Shown here in pieces: positions 23,801 through 38,800 of a stretch of 64,000 bases of DNA (the stretch's first letter is position 1; each line of letters starts with the position of its first letter). Source of the stretch: Atrichornis clamosus (taxonomy: Eukaryota; Chordata; Aves; Passeriformes; Menuridae); contig WBMZ01000188.1 of assembly GCA_013400975.1 (NCBI GenBank), positions 16,001-80,000 on the forward strand, written 5' to 3'. The notes below the pieces were generated by a model. It was not told the DNA's origin. It saw only the letters and a list, made by a program, of their open reading frames with translations, and did no database searches. The position numbers were made by a program, and so were the translations under genes.

Positions 23801-26800
23801 GGTGACTTTTCTTTTTAAAGCACAAAAGAATTTTCTGCTTATCTTCTTGTGGTTTTACGATGACTTATTGTTGCTATTAAGAAAACAGTAACAGAAACCG
23901 GACTCTGTATCCTGTTTGCTATTGTAATATTTGGGAAAAAATTGCACCAACTGCAGTAAGATCTTGAAAAGGAAAAGGTGTTGATGTTTGAACACTTGAA
24001 GATGTCAAGTACAAGGCTTACAAGAAAGCTACACATTATGTAGCAAACCACAAAAAGGCAGTATTTTGTTTTCAGGCTAAAGCCATCTATTGAGTACAGA
24101 CTGCTTGTCAAATACTCCCTCTCTGGAATAGTAATTTCATAAAGTGAGGTTACTTTTTGTTTTTAAACTTCCTGCTTCAAAGGCAAAAGTGTCTGAGATC
24201 ACCTTTTCAGTGTGCTGGTAATGAGTGGAGCCAAGGTGTAAGTAAATATCCTACTTGTGTATAGAACCCACAGTGTCTGGAAAGCTGCCCCCAAAGTTTA
24301 TGAAATTTTCCATTAGTTTTCTGAATGTCAAAGTGTGTTAGAAAAAGCTCCTGTAGGGGAAGAAATGTCACTGGTGCTCTCAGTGACAGAAAAAAATGGA
24401 AGGAGATGACTACGAAAAACATGGACAAAGGCAGGTTTTGAAGAAATGTATAAAAACTAATTTTCCGTTCTCCCTACATAGGTAGAGCACTTGGGGTAAG
24501 AAGCCAGGAGACAACAATCCCGTGTGGGGACTGGACTACCACTGCCCTTGGCCACCAGTGAAGGATGGATGGCAGCCCAGGTCAGGAGCCCGTTCCTGGT
24601 TCTGCCATCGAGGCCCCCAGGCTGTCAAGGCTTCTCTTGTTTTAAGCTTTGTTTCCCTTACACACAGTTGCAAACACACTTGGGTTTGGTCTCTTGGGCC
24701 AGGTCTATCACTATCTCTCCTGACTCCACCTTCTCTCCTAAATACTGGTGTTTCCTGCACTGGACAATTGGTCTGGTGTCCTATTCCTCACTCTGTTCCA
24801 ATCCTATCACTCCTACTTCTAGTTTCTTCTCCTGTCCCTTGTTCTTATCTCTGTCTTTAAATGTTTTTTGTTTCCCTCAGTTTTCTTCCTTTTTATCAGC
24901 TTTTACAGTTTTTAATTCTGTCTCTTAGAACTCTCTTAGAACTCATCTGTGATGTAAATTTTATCTTCTTATTGAAGCATTAAAAAACTCCCATACCAAG
25001 CATATACCTGTTAAAACGCAATTAAAAATGCAGTTATATTGTGCCTTGGACGCTTGTTGTAATCTTCATATTTAAATTTGTGTTCAGTATTAACAAAATT
25101 AAAGTCAATTTCTTTACCAATGAATTACAGGTATCTTAAATAAAGAAGAAGAAGTAAATGACAGATATTGTGCAGACACTGCCTTCATATTACAGTCAGT
25201 AAATCTTGTACTAATGAGATACAAGATTTAAATGTGAAGAATGTGTTTAGTGAATTATTGTCAATCAATGTCTATACAACAGGATAAGAATAATCTTGAA
25301 TGGCAACACACCTATTATTATAAATTCCTAAGCACTTCATTACTTCAAAATGTCATTCTCAATTTATAGAGTAACAGATAAAGATCTTTCAGCTGTACTA
25401 CTCACTGTGTCTGCTTCTGTGTAATTGAAACACTTGTTTTGAGAAGTCTTGTCATCATTTATGCATTCTGCATCATTCTGAATGGTGGTTCAGTACTGGT
25501 GTACTGGCTACAGTTGGTTTCAGCCCCTTTTTAAGCAAATACATTTAAGATATATTAATCTACTTTTGTTTTCTACCTCTGACTTGGAGCTGGTCATTGG
25601 GGAAAAAATCTGATTGTTGTTTCCTTGTACGAGCACATTAAGCTCTATAACACCACTATAATGTAAGCAGTCACTGGTGGCTAATGTTCAGAAAAAGGAA
25701 AGAAACTGAAAATGACAACACCAAAAAGGAGGAGTTGTTTTGAGAGACTCAAATAAATACACAAAGGAAACTTAACCTTTATAATTTCTGACAATGGAAG
25801 AGACACTAAAACACATCATACCCAACATCACTGGCTAAAGAAACAGCTGGTTAATTTACATCCCCAGTGATTAGTGGAAGCCAGGAGGTATCTGCAGCAA
25901 CTTTCAACGCTCACCTCATCCTTTATGTCCTCCTGCTGCTGGGCACTGAAGATCTCCATCGCAGCCATCAGCCTCATCATTAGCTCATCCACTGTTGTGT
26001 TACCTAGCAACAAAGGAAGATAGCTGAACTTCATTTCATTAAAGTTATTAAACAAAAAAGAAGTCATTTTAGAATTAATCTGTAAAAATAGCCAGACTTC
26101 AAAAAAAAAAAAAAGACAAGAGTAGAAAATGCAAATCTCTCAGAATGCTTGCAGTTTGCCTTCTTCCTGAAAAATCCAAATTGTCTTTACAAAGAATTTC
26201 AAGTGTTGCAAATCTGAACAACTGCTTTTGTGCTTGCATACAATAACTCTATTTTTCTTCTAACCACTGATGTCAAAGGAAAGTAGCAGATCTAGGATTC
26301 CCTTGTGTGAAATTGATTTCAGTTTTAGAATTCCCTGGTATAATCAGGGAGACTGAAGCAATTGCTTAGTCACTTAACAAAAGGTAGGATGTTGGCAGCA
26401 GCAGCATCCAAGTGGATTGGTTCAAAAAATGGAAAAACCCAGAACACAATGATTGAATGGATGTGTACACACATGTTTTATTTGGGTGTAAGTAGTAGTA
26501 AAACTTCAAATACTACAATATATTCTCTTCAGTGTAGTTACTTCTCATAAAACTTGCAAAGCTAACGAAGAGAAAAAGTATGTCATCCATATATGTATCA
26601 TGAAATAGAACACAAGCATAGGAAAACAGATACCTCCCTGTGTTTTTCTTCCAGCATGCCTCCAGTCTTCAGTAAGACTGAAAGATTAGTTTAATTTCCT
26701 ACTAAGACATATTCTTTGGTTTCTCTTTCTAAACTGAAGACTAGACTACCCATTAAAGCCACTTGTCATAGTAGTTAAAAGGTCTTAAACCATGAGAAAT

Positions 26801-29800
26801 GGTCAAAAACTGTGAAGTCTAAACATCTGCCAGCCTAAGAGCTGCTGGCCCCCAGCAGAACAATACCAACAAGAGCTGGATTTATACTGGTGATGCTGGT
26901 GAAAATTTTGAAAGGAGCAAACTAGCTAGAAGCCCCAGGACCACTAAAGAAAACAAAACTGTCCCCATAGTTTCCAACCCCAGGAAAAAAATAAAAATCA
27001 AAAGCAAACTTAGACAGTCTGCATTTCAATAAACGCCACTGGGTCTTAAGTTTCTATGTTGTTGTATCTCTTCTGTCAACATGCCTTCTCACCCAGTCCT
27101 GAAAGGCCCTCATTGTTCCCACTTCTAACATTTGCTACCTTAGCAGAAAATGTTATGCCACATGCTACAACACGCAGGACTTCAGAGACTACCATTCATT
27201 TGGGGGAGGATTGTTAACAGACACCAGTGTCCCGATTCCTGGGAAAACGACAAGCACAGCTTGTTTGACTTTTGTTAAAGGATAAATTTAAGTAAGGCTA
27301 CAATAAGCCATCACTTTAGTTTAGCAAAAAAAGATTGCAGAAATCCTGACAAATCATGAATGCAGTTAAATAATCTGGATTATTTTGTAATATAAAGCTG
27401 CATTGTATTACGACTGAGTCAGTAAGTTGCTAAAGCAGTTAAGTAATTTAAGTGAGTAGCAACACTGACTTCAAGTGGGATGACAAAGGTGCTGAACTGT
27501 ACTGCAGAGTCAGAAACCCGAGCTATTTATAAGACTATTTGTATGAAATACGTTTTAGAAGTGGCAGGAATTCATACCATGAATTAGTGCTGTGCTGCAC
27601 CTTGCACAAAATCCATGCAAAAATTAACCACTTTGTCCACAGGAAGTAATGCTGTAGATTCCTCAATAAAATTATTAATCCCAGATGCAGAAAGAAACAC
27701 TAATGCTGTCTGCAAAAGGCAGCATTTCCTGCGGCTGAATTTCCTCAGGAAAATAAGGAGATTACAATAGAGGTCGCGAGTCACAAGCAATAAAAAATGA
27801 GGACACAGTGTCATGAAGGCAAACTTGTGGAGAAAGCAGGAGAAATGAGAGGCAGCCATTCTTTGATGCGTTCTAATTTGAAGAGTTACTGAGAACAGCA
27901 GTCAAAGGGCAACACTCCACATCGAAGTCATCTTGCTCCCAGCACAATCAGAGGAGTGGTTATGGCAGAAAGAGCTGCTCATATAAGGCAGAGAGCTTCA
28001 TTTATGTGAGGTAATACGAGGAACTTAAATCCTGATCTGATTTGGGGGTCTCAATGCTGCAGGCAGGTCTGAAGAAGCAACTCATGTCCAAATATTAGCC
28101 CACTACATGCAACAGGAGCCCACAAACAAGGAACTACACACAAAGAATCAAATGCATTCTGGCACTATGCAAAAAGTGCAGCCAAAATCTTTTGGAAATC
28201 AGGAATGTATGTGGATATATATTTGCAAAACTAAGTGTAGCTCCTTATTTAGGGTATTAAGCTTCCACTTTAAAAAAATAAAAACTTGAACTATAATTCT
28301 GTACTACAGTCATGGCAACTCCAATCTCTAACACCATGCTAATTAATATATTTATGAGTAGTAGATAACTATATACTGGAAACTGGAAGTGTGTTTTGTG
28401 CAATAAATTCATATTCTGGACATCTTAAAAGAGAAACAGTTAGCAAAGATCTCCTATAACAGTCTCAACACTCAGGTAAGGAACACATTACTAATGTAAA
28501 GTGAGAACTGTACCTTGTATTACATTCAATACTTCATTAGATGATCGTTTTCCCATAATAATAAGGAAAAGTGGAAACTGGTCTGTCTTCTGAGTCCGAA
28601 TTGTTTGGGCTACAACACTCCCAAAGTGTCTGGTGCACATCGTCAGAAACCTTGTGGGGAAAATACACAGTTAACATTGTGGAGGAGTTTTTGAAGTGAA
28701 GTTTTAAAAAAATAATTAAGCTAAATTCAGCAGTTTAACTGTTACCTACTGTTTCACATCTGATCTTCTGCATTCAATTCTACAGCTCTTTATCTCTTTT
28801 CATGACTAAACTATTACAATATTTACAAACAAGATAGGTCCAGATTGTCTAAATTAAAATAATTAAGTGCTTGAGGCAGTGATGAGAATTCCATTTCATG
28901 TTACATTACTCTGCAGGCTGTAATCCAAAATTATCCCCCAAAATAATAATGCTAAATAAATTGTTAAAAACTTCTGAAGAGAAACTAAGTAGAGCCACAA
29001 TCTAACAAACATGATAAAGTAAAAAAATAATTTAATTCAAAAGCATAATTTAATAATGAAAGATCAAGAAATTGGTTTTATCAGTCACAGAATTAAAACA
29101 CAGTACTTCAGAATTGTATTTTCTTTTGTACTGGTGCCCTGCCAGCGACATACTTAGCAGTGTGGTCTAAAAAACAATAATTCTAAGCTTTTGACCAAAA
29201 AAAGCTCTTAGATATTAGCATACAGAAGTCTAACATTAGTATTCTTAACACGATCTTGAATAAATGAAAAAACTGATAAAGCTTTTCTCTTCCATTAAAG
29301 GACTGTTTGAAATTAGCATTTCTTTCAAGAGAAAAGGGTAGCTTATGATATGTTTTCAGATCTGATGGTAAAAAGTAAATGTCATAATAATAATGAATTA
29401 TGAAAGACCAAATGCAAATATAGAATGCTTTAATAAGATCCAATTTAATAAAGTCTGTAAAAATAATGGACTTTTAATAACATGGGTCACAAAAGGCAAA
29501 ACAGTGGAAATTCTGAGGACTAGCCACTGGTACAGGCTTATTAATTCTTAATTATGTTCATGAAAGGCAACTTAAATCGTGTGTTTTCTTATGCCTTATG
29601 ATAATATTTTAGGTAACAACTACTCTGAAATGTATGCTCTAACTGAAGAGCAAAGTCCCGTTGTCACATGCATTAGAAGCCAAATCTATTTGAAAAGACA
29701 AACTGCATTAAAATGTCAAGCACTCCAAGTAATTTCTTCTCAAAGATACTGAAAACATTCAAAATTGTAATTTTTTTAATCAATATATATTGTATCTAAT

Positions 29801-32800
29801 AAAACGGCTGAAAATGGTGAAGCTGAGTACACCATTGGGCTTATTTGAGATAACTGAAGTACTAAAAAAAACTCTCTCAGAGACAATTTGTCTTTGGCTG
29901 AATTTGGATGGAAAGCAATGAGTGGGGGTGGCAAGTGAGTATTTCAAAACCATAACTCCTTGATTATCTCTGTTTTGCAACTCAGAACGACCACACACAA
30001 AAAAACCATCAAAAAAGCTGAACAGATTCTGCTGTGAGTGAAACCTTGGCCTCGGAGAAGTCAGTGGTGATCTTCCATGGCAAAACGACTTATGTGAGTT
30101 CAAGGTTTCACTCCTGGAAGTAAGTGAGGACAGTCGACAATTGAACTGAATTCCTGAGACTTGTGTATTAAAACTGTTTATCAGTCTTCAACACACCACA
30201 GAAGAAAAGCACTCAAGTTTCGTGGAAAAACAAAATATTTAACTGGAGGTGAAAAAGTGCTGTAGAGAATAATGCTAGAAGGAACAAAACTAAAAAGACT
30301 ATTACAGTACTAGTTGTACTAGTCAAAGGTGTTGGTATGTTAATTTTTTTTTAAAAATCAATTCTGCATTGAGGAAACTCATAACTCAGTCCCAAAATAT
30401 GCATTTATTGGTATAGGTTTTACATGCAGAGAATTCTGAATGAAGTAGGTATTTAAGTATGTTAAAAGATTTTATACATTTTTTCCAGGAGATGAATTTT
30501 TATATGCAGAACTTTTGGCTGACTACATAGAACCTAACAAGTTATGATACCTTGGGGTCCTCTATAATCCAGGCTGGGAACAGGTTTCAACTCCCTGGCT
30601 TCAGAAGAGGACACGTCGTGCCAGGTTGCTGTAAGGGCACACACACTTTCCTGGTTGAGTAACAGCAGAGCAGATGCCAACATCTTCCCTCATGGTGGTT
30701 TTTTTCTTCTTGGTGCCACTTCTTACAGCCAGTGGTGCCATCTGCCCTGCTCTTAGCAAACACCTCCCTTCCTCTGCTGCTGTCCCAGCCTGCTCAGCTC
30801 ACTCACTCACCAGTGACAAGAGCAGCTCATGCCAGTGCTGGTGTGAATGCCACAGATTTGTCACCGCTGCCATCAGGCAGCCTTTGTGTTTCTTTGGGGA
30901 GGAATGAGAAACCACTCTTCTTCCCAGCACTTCCAACACTGAATAATCCCTGTCCAGACCACAGCACAGGCAGCTGTGATGAGGATGGTTGTGGGGGATG
31001 AGGGACCACCTGGTGGTTATCAACGTGTACCCCCAGAGCAGAGCCAGAACATCTCACCAACATCAAAATACACCCTGCCCTTGGGAGCCAAGTAAGACCC
31101 CACTTGTCTGTTGAACTAAACTGTAGTAAAGCCAACAGAAATGTGGAGGTGGTCAAACAATGCAACACTGAACAGAGAGACAGCAGCAGCAGTCTCCAAG
31201 GCTGGCACTGTACAACTGTTGTTCATCAGCAACCACTCAGCTCACAGACCTGCTCTCTGCCAGGTCAGCGGCAAGTACTCTCAACACATCTCTTCCTTTT
31301 ACTAGACAGGAAGGAATTCAATTTTCATTCCTGAATTTTTTTTCCTTTTCTGCCTTTATGGATTTTGTATTTGCAGAACTTTTTACTTTCTAGAGAAAGA
31401 AACCCCCAAACTTCCCCTCTGTGCTAATATTTACTGTGTTGGAAGTATGTGAGTAGGACCAAAACTACTTGGTGCAATAACCAGTACCTTACTCTGTACA
31501 TCACTAACCAGGGATTTTCTCACTTTCATCTACACAGAAGTGTGCCAGATCTCTCAGTGGCATCTCCACAGCTGCCAAAAGAAGTGCCTGTGGAGTCCAT
31601 CAAAGAGCCAGATGTCCCTCCAGGGAAAACAGTTTTCCACAACACTGGATTACTCTGATCTCCAACCAGCAGAGGAAACAGAGAAATGCTGCCCAAAAGG
31701 GAGGGTAAATGCCACCCTACTAGTCCTTTTATTTTTAAATTACAAAAATATTCAAGAAGGGACAAGTATGAGAACAGCAAAAAAGCATTTTATGAAGTAA
31801 AAATCCATTTCAAAAAATAATATTGAAAGTTACAAGAATAAAGTTCATCAAGAAAAGTAACAGTTCTGTCTGGCAGCATCACTTCTTCATATGCACTTTG
31901 AGATAACCTGTGTGAGGAGCTACCATGTTTGTAGCACATTAGCTTCCCAAAGAATATTATCATTTCCTACCACCTAATATGTGAGACATCATATTGAAAT
32001 ACATCCTGACATAGCTTTTTTCGTAATTGCATTTATTTTTTTAATTAATTTTTATTAAGGTAGTAATTTATTTAATATTACTATTTAAAATGCTCCTAGA
32101 AGGCAACTATGACAAAATCATAGCTTTAAGCATCTACTGAAAAAAGTTTGAAATATTACTGAGTCTCAAACCCAAAGGAAATACTTACTACAACTGAAGC
32201 CTGAAGCCTGTGGTCTATCACAGCTCCTGATCTCAGATATGCTATGCAGAACTCTGTAGATCCTGGGGTTTAGCAATAATATGTTTCTTTCATAAAGTCC
32301 AGCTTTTTATTTTTAATAACAAAATTGGCCATTTCTGGCCAAAGTGCTGGTCATCAAAAGTGTTGATCTCAAAGCTCAATATTTTTTGATCTCTGGAAAG
32401 TTTCTGATCTATATGATGCCAATGTATACCACAAAATACATACTGCTTTTGGGGTGGGGGGAGTCCAAAGGAGAAAGCCAACCCTAGGTGGAAGTTGACA
32501 GCTGTTCCTGACAAGAAGTGTTTCATCATTACAATTATTGGTATTATTTCATTGCTCACATATTGTTTCACACCTGTGTTATTCGTACGGACAAGAATCT
32601 ACTGCAGTCAAGTTTGGATCTGTGATTATTCAGGGTCCCTTCTTCACATCATGAATAGGAAGGAACAGACAAAAAAGTTGTGATGGTAAATATTTTAGAA
32701 AAATTTAAATATTCCTTTACCATTTCAATTTAAACAATTCAGTAAGCTAGGAGCATGTCTGCCCAGCTCCTAAAAGGGGCACAAGGCAGAAGCACTCCTC

Positions 32801-35800
32801 GGCTCCAAACTGTCATGTTGCATTTTCCACTGTTCCAGCGGTTCAAGGCCATTAGTTCTCTTGCCTAGTAGAGAAAGAATCTACAGAGACATGAAAAACG
32901 ATAGAGGAATTAAAGGAACGACTTGGCAAAGAATTGATGATTCTGAGCAATGAGAGTCCTCTGCATTTCCTTTAAAAACCACAGCACGAGGCAGAACTTC
33001 AGCCTGTTGCGCTTGGCCTTGATCCAGCGGAAGGACTCCAAAGGAGCAGAGGAATTCAGTATCCTTTCTCTTTCCATGCAGAAAAGTGACTATCAGCACG
33101 GCTTTGAAAGACATGGACACCACCTGCCAGTCATCACTGAAACCAAGTACAAATGACTCGATGCCTGTCCTCCCTTGTAACGCTCGTTTTCCTGCAGGAA
33201 TCACAGCGATGACACAACCTGACAGGATGCATAGCTCTACATATATCCCCAAATTAATCTACCTCCTCACAGTATCATGAATGAAATAAAAATCTCAAGC
33301 AGTCATGGCAGTGGCAGGAAGAGTAACTAAATCTAAAGTGTTAATTCTAGCTGGTTTATGTTAATCAAGTAGCCTTGCAGAAGGAAACCAATTCAGAGCA
33401 GATTGCATCTTGTACGTTGTAGTGCACTCCTGGAATGTGCAAAGAGGGAGACATGGTGCTACATTTTGAATGGTTTTTTGTAGATTCAAAAAAAAAAAAA
33501 AATTTGCAAGCTCTCCTTGGCTTTTGCTTTTCTTAAACTGTTCCCAGAACCTTAAGGTTATTTAATAATTGTATTAGCAAATCTCTCTAGAGCACTTAAG
33601 GTCAAATTCTCTTCCATAGAGAACTCAGTTCTCAAATGTACGTATTTAAAATAAATATTAAAAAATTCATAGTATTTTAGGTCAAATTTTCCTAATTTTC
33701 TGTACCAACAGAAATAACAGAGATATGTTTATTTGTTACAGTCTTACTCATATAAATTCCTGTAGTTACTTTTTATTTTTATAAACTGGAGGGAAAACTT
33801 TGGAAAAGTCTCCTCCTAAAGTGAGGCGCTTTGGCACCTGATGTCCGCTATGCTTCTTGGAAAAGACTTTTTAACAGAACAGAAAGGCTGCACTGGAGAT
33901 GTGGATTAAGTCCTCCTCAAAAAGCTGCAGCAGCAGCAAATTTGACAATCTCTTCTGAAAGATCTATTCCCTTTCAGTACACAACCAGTATAATTTGGGG
34001 CCAAACCAGTGTGATTTACTTATGGTCAGATAATACTCAAAGCCAACCTTACTTTAAGAACCTTTAACATTTCAGAAATGGGTTTGAAAAAAATGTAACT
34101 TTTTCGTTCAGCATGAAGAAAACAATTATGAATATTAAATATGCAAGATTTCTGATTATTTTTAATAATAATTATATAATGTGCAAAGTCAACATAAGAC
34201 TCATTAAAATGTTAATGTAAAAATAACATTTTTGTATTAGGTATTTACATTTTTAAAAGAGTAAAACCTGAGGTCCTGAATTGGCATATTAAAATAATCC
34301 TCGTCTCCATAGTCTGCATAATACAGAGCTATTGCCTTACCCACATTGGCAGGATCGTAACTGTTGACTCAAACACAAGGGGCAACAGACACAAGCCAGG
34401 TTTGAAGGATGTATAAAGCAGCTTAAATCAAATTACACGGGTATCCTCTTCAGGATCCACATGCTAAACATCAGATTCAGACGTTAAAAAGCATGACTTT
34501 ATCCACTTTTTCTTTATGCAAGAGTAAAGCCCACATGTGTGGGTTATCTATCTCTCTAAAACATGGAAGATCTGATTCCCATCCTGCAAGGTTCAAAGGG
34601 ATTGGGTAAATACTTCATAACCCCTCTATAATACAGCCCTCTAGAAACCCTTTAATCCATCCTTGGACACCAGAAAAAATAGTTGGTGAAAGTATAAATA
34701 AAATATACCTCGACCCCTTGCTAAGCCACTGCATGAAAAATGGAAAACATGAAATGTACTCTCTTATCAGTGGCTGTTTTGGTCATCACCTATCATGAAC
34801 TACATGATTTCCTAAGGAATATCCAAGGCTTGTCATGGGTAAATTTAATGTATAGATTTAATAATATCCTAGATAAGAACAGAGAGTGTGTTTAATTACT
34901 TTATAGATGTTAGTAAAGTGGAAGAAGCTACTTGCACATATTGGAAATCAGTCAAAAAATTCAGATTAATCTTCACAAATCAAAGACTCATCCTGACAAG
35001 TAAAATACAACTCCATAAGGTCAATGAAAGCCTCCAAAGTGTAGGAACGATTGCACAAATGCACCATAAGAACCAAGCAGTAAGAGAATACAACCAGATC
35101 CTTCCTCTAAACGGTCCAACAAGTCTGTCTTGACTACCTGTTCTTCTGCCTTCACCTTCTGTGCACAGGACACTACAGAGTTTTATTCTTTCACCTTTTC
35201 TGTTCAACAAGCCTAATCAACTTGGTTGTAGTTTGAGTACAGTGGGATAGAACATTTTTTGAGATTTGGTTTTATAGTGGAGACTTAAAACACATGCTTA
35301 CAAAGGTATCAGTTTAATTAATTCCTGTGAGTTTAGTAACTTTTTTTCTCAGATTACTTTAAAACATTGCTACAGGCATAGAAAGTGATGCATGGAAAAC
35401 CTTGATAACATCAGAAAGGCTGCTTTCTATTTATAGTTAAATATTACAGACACCCATATCTTACTAATCACGACCAGCTTAAAATGCGCACTCTGCTGAT
35501 TTTTGGTTTTCCAAATTTGGACATTTTTAGATTACCAACATGAAATTTACCTTGAAGTACATAAATATTTAAGCAGGGATAGTTTACCTTTTCTGGTGGG
35601 TGTATAATAAACAGTTTAACCATCATCTATATACAGGCTGTTTTGTTCTCCATCTAAAGAGACAATCACCTTTTATCCTTTTCCTTTTTTTTCTTCGTTT
35701 CAGTGCTATTAGGAAACTATTCACAAGTGCAACCCCAAACAATACTGTGCAGTAATTATGACTAAATGACAAAGAGATGCGAACAATTACTGAGCCCATT

Positions 35801-38800
35801 TTGAAACCCTACACTAATAAAGTCATTAGATGCTGCCCTTGCCATGAGCCTCCTAAAAGCTTCTGAAGTTACAAGAACACACGGCATTGTTCGTTAGGAC
35901 AATTGCTGCTGGCAGAATGCAAACCTTGAGTTAAACCATGCTGCAAATTGATCTTGACATTCTGTTAAGACCGCCACTAAAATCAAAAGCAAAGGAGAAA
36001 AGGAGAAAATGAGCGGGTGGGATGTAATCATGGAACAGAAGGGTTCCCTCCTCACCTTCTTTCCTCTTCCTCCTCAAAACAAACCATACAGAAAATGACA
36101 AACTCGCCTGGTGTTTGAGAACCTTTATTTTTAAAACAGCAATTAGACTTTTGACCTGTTTTTATTGACTGGCACTGTATTGCTATTAAAGTAAATTAAA
36201 TAAAATATTGCAGAATACAATAGAAAAGGTTTTCACACTGTTCTGTGAAACTTGTTAAGGATTTAGTGCCTAAAGAACACATCCAACAGTTTTGCAAGCA
36301 ACATATGCAGAATCTGCGGCCGCTCCTGAAGAGGCAGCGAGAAATTAACTCACCTCTCCAGCTCTCACAGACCCCACACCTGCAATATATTTGCTGAAGG
36401 ATCAAATGGGATTGGGGAGCTGGAGTAATATGGTCAACTGGTCTTCATCCAGGCATGCATCATTCAGTAGGTTAGAATTAAGGGTCAGCAACTGTGAATA
36501 TGGCTAATTACTAGATGACGGAAATTGCAGGTGAAGACAACCTGCTGCTGAGAAGCACTTTGGTGAATTACTCTTTCCTAAGCTTAAGCAAAGTGGAAAA
36601 ACTATCGTTTGAACATTAAAACTAACAAGTACCTGTCATCAGAGCTGAGAAAAGTTGGCAACGCCTTGAAATACGGTGCCCAAGGGCAACGATACCCAAA
36701 GCTAAAAAGGTGTTACAGACATTCCAGCCACTGTCTTCTGGTTTGGGTTCTGCTTTGCTTGTCAGACACTGCATATGCTGGAAAGCTCTTTATATTATGC
36801 ATTATCTATGTTTGTAAATGCTGTGCGTGCAAATATAAGGTACGTGTGCACGTGTATCTATATATATCACTATATATCTTCCCTGGATACAAATATATTG
36901 ATGCATATTAATGAATTAACAAAAACAGTTAGGCATGTGTTTGCATAAATATATACACCTCTCATACACATGCACAAAGTTATATTGGAACAATGGTAGC
37001 GACTCAACTCTTTGAAGTCAAAAAGTGTCAGAACTATAGCTGCTCATGTCTGCCTCTCCTGCTTATCTATCCCCTAACCCCTCTGGAAAGCTGAGGAATT
37101 GCTTGGCCCAAGTGATGGCCCGATGCAGCTGCGTGCTTGGGCCAAATGCTAGGGCCAGAATTGCCAGCACCACTGCATCCAAACCCCACTACTACTGCCC
37201 TGATACCTCCCTGCATATTTCTGCTGTTGGAGTGGCATGGTAGCAATCTTCACAGCAAGCAACTAAAAGGAAACAGTGATTTTTATAATCTCATGATTCA
37301 CCTCAAATTGAGTGGAATATATCAAGAGCTAAAGTAAAAGATATACATGTAGCTTTGTGGCCTTTTTCCTCCTTGGATCATGAACAATAAATCACAAGAA
37401 TATTCCACACAGTTGCTCACTAAACTGAAGTCTAAACTACAGGAGATTAAGATTTCATGTATGCTCCTTAACATTATTATAAAGACACCTTGTTATTTCC
37501 CTAAATGATGGCTAATTATTTTATTATATTTTTAGATATTTATATATAATGTTTTTGTTCCTTTATTTTGATTTTATTGTGATTAATGAAAAGATTCATA
37601 GTCACAGAACTTAGTGGAAGTGACTGCTCCCTTACCTGCAAACCTTATGTCAGACGCAATGAAAACCTGCATCAGCCAAAACTAAACCTCCTTTGAGCTG
37701 TATTAACTAGACTTTCCCTTCATTTTGACAAAGGAACAGTCCTGAGTGGCTGCAGTCAGAAATTTTTTTGTTGTAATGCTTATCTCTTGCACTACTGCTG
37801 ACAGGTACCCAGTGCTCACATACTAAGAAACACATTAAAAATTGGGAAAAATGATTAGATTTTGGAGCTGGTTCTGTTCTACAGTGTTCAGGATGGACCC
37901 CATAACATTAATGAGGAAAATGGAAACAACGATCAGGACTAATTTTGGAATAGAATAACATCCACAGATCAGAATATTCAGAAAAATTTTTGGCTTATAT
38001 GAGGAAAGTCTTTATATCTGTTTGAATTTATTCATGCAATTCTACAGTACTGAAACCGTGCCTTTTACTACTGACACTGAGGTGTCCTTATTGATTGCAG
38101 TAAATCAAGTGGGCCTGATTCCTCTGCTGTCCCATCCTGTCTTTTCCAGCATTTTTACAATGCAATTGTGAGAGTACAAATGTGCTGCTCTTGGGCTACA
38201 CCAGCGTGCAAACACCAGTTCCTTCTGTTGTCGCTGTTGTCTTCTCACCGTTCAAATAAAAAGCTACATTTAACTGTACTCACAGGGATACAGAACAGAA
38301 TGGGCTCCAAGACCACTGCCACCGTGTCACATGAAGGGCAGCAATTAAACAGAGGGCCTGAGTGTTTATTTAGGGGAATGCCCACAGTGCATTGGCACTT
38401 TCCAAAGGCAGAAGGAAGCATCATGCTCCCTCTGAAGAAATCACAGTCTAAGGAGCAGGGTGTGACACTAAACACAACTGAGAAATTATTCTAATTCGAG
38501 CCAGCATGCCTTGTTTACCCTTGACTATTTTTTGACCTCACTGTTAATATGACAGGTTCTTTGTTGTTGTTAACAGAAAGTAAAAAAAAATGAAGGCTTA
38601 AAAACCCTATCGTCCGGCACAATCGGTGACTAAGTTCATTGAGACCAGCTATAAAGCCTTAAACAAGCCCTTTATTTTGTGTTTTAAGAAGTGTCATAAG
38701 GAGTTAATAGGACACAGCTGTACAGGCTCTTTCTAACAAGCAGCTTCTGTCGCTTTGGTCACCACAGGTGTCTGTGTAACCTGCAAACTCTTATTACTAG

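Noticed and set aside
32838..32860. GGTTCAAGGCC, a tRNA B-box-like word
   Set aside because: No A box at the right distance and no cloverleaf can be folded around it.
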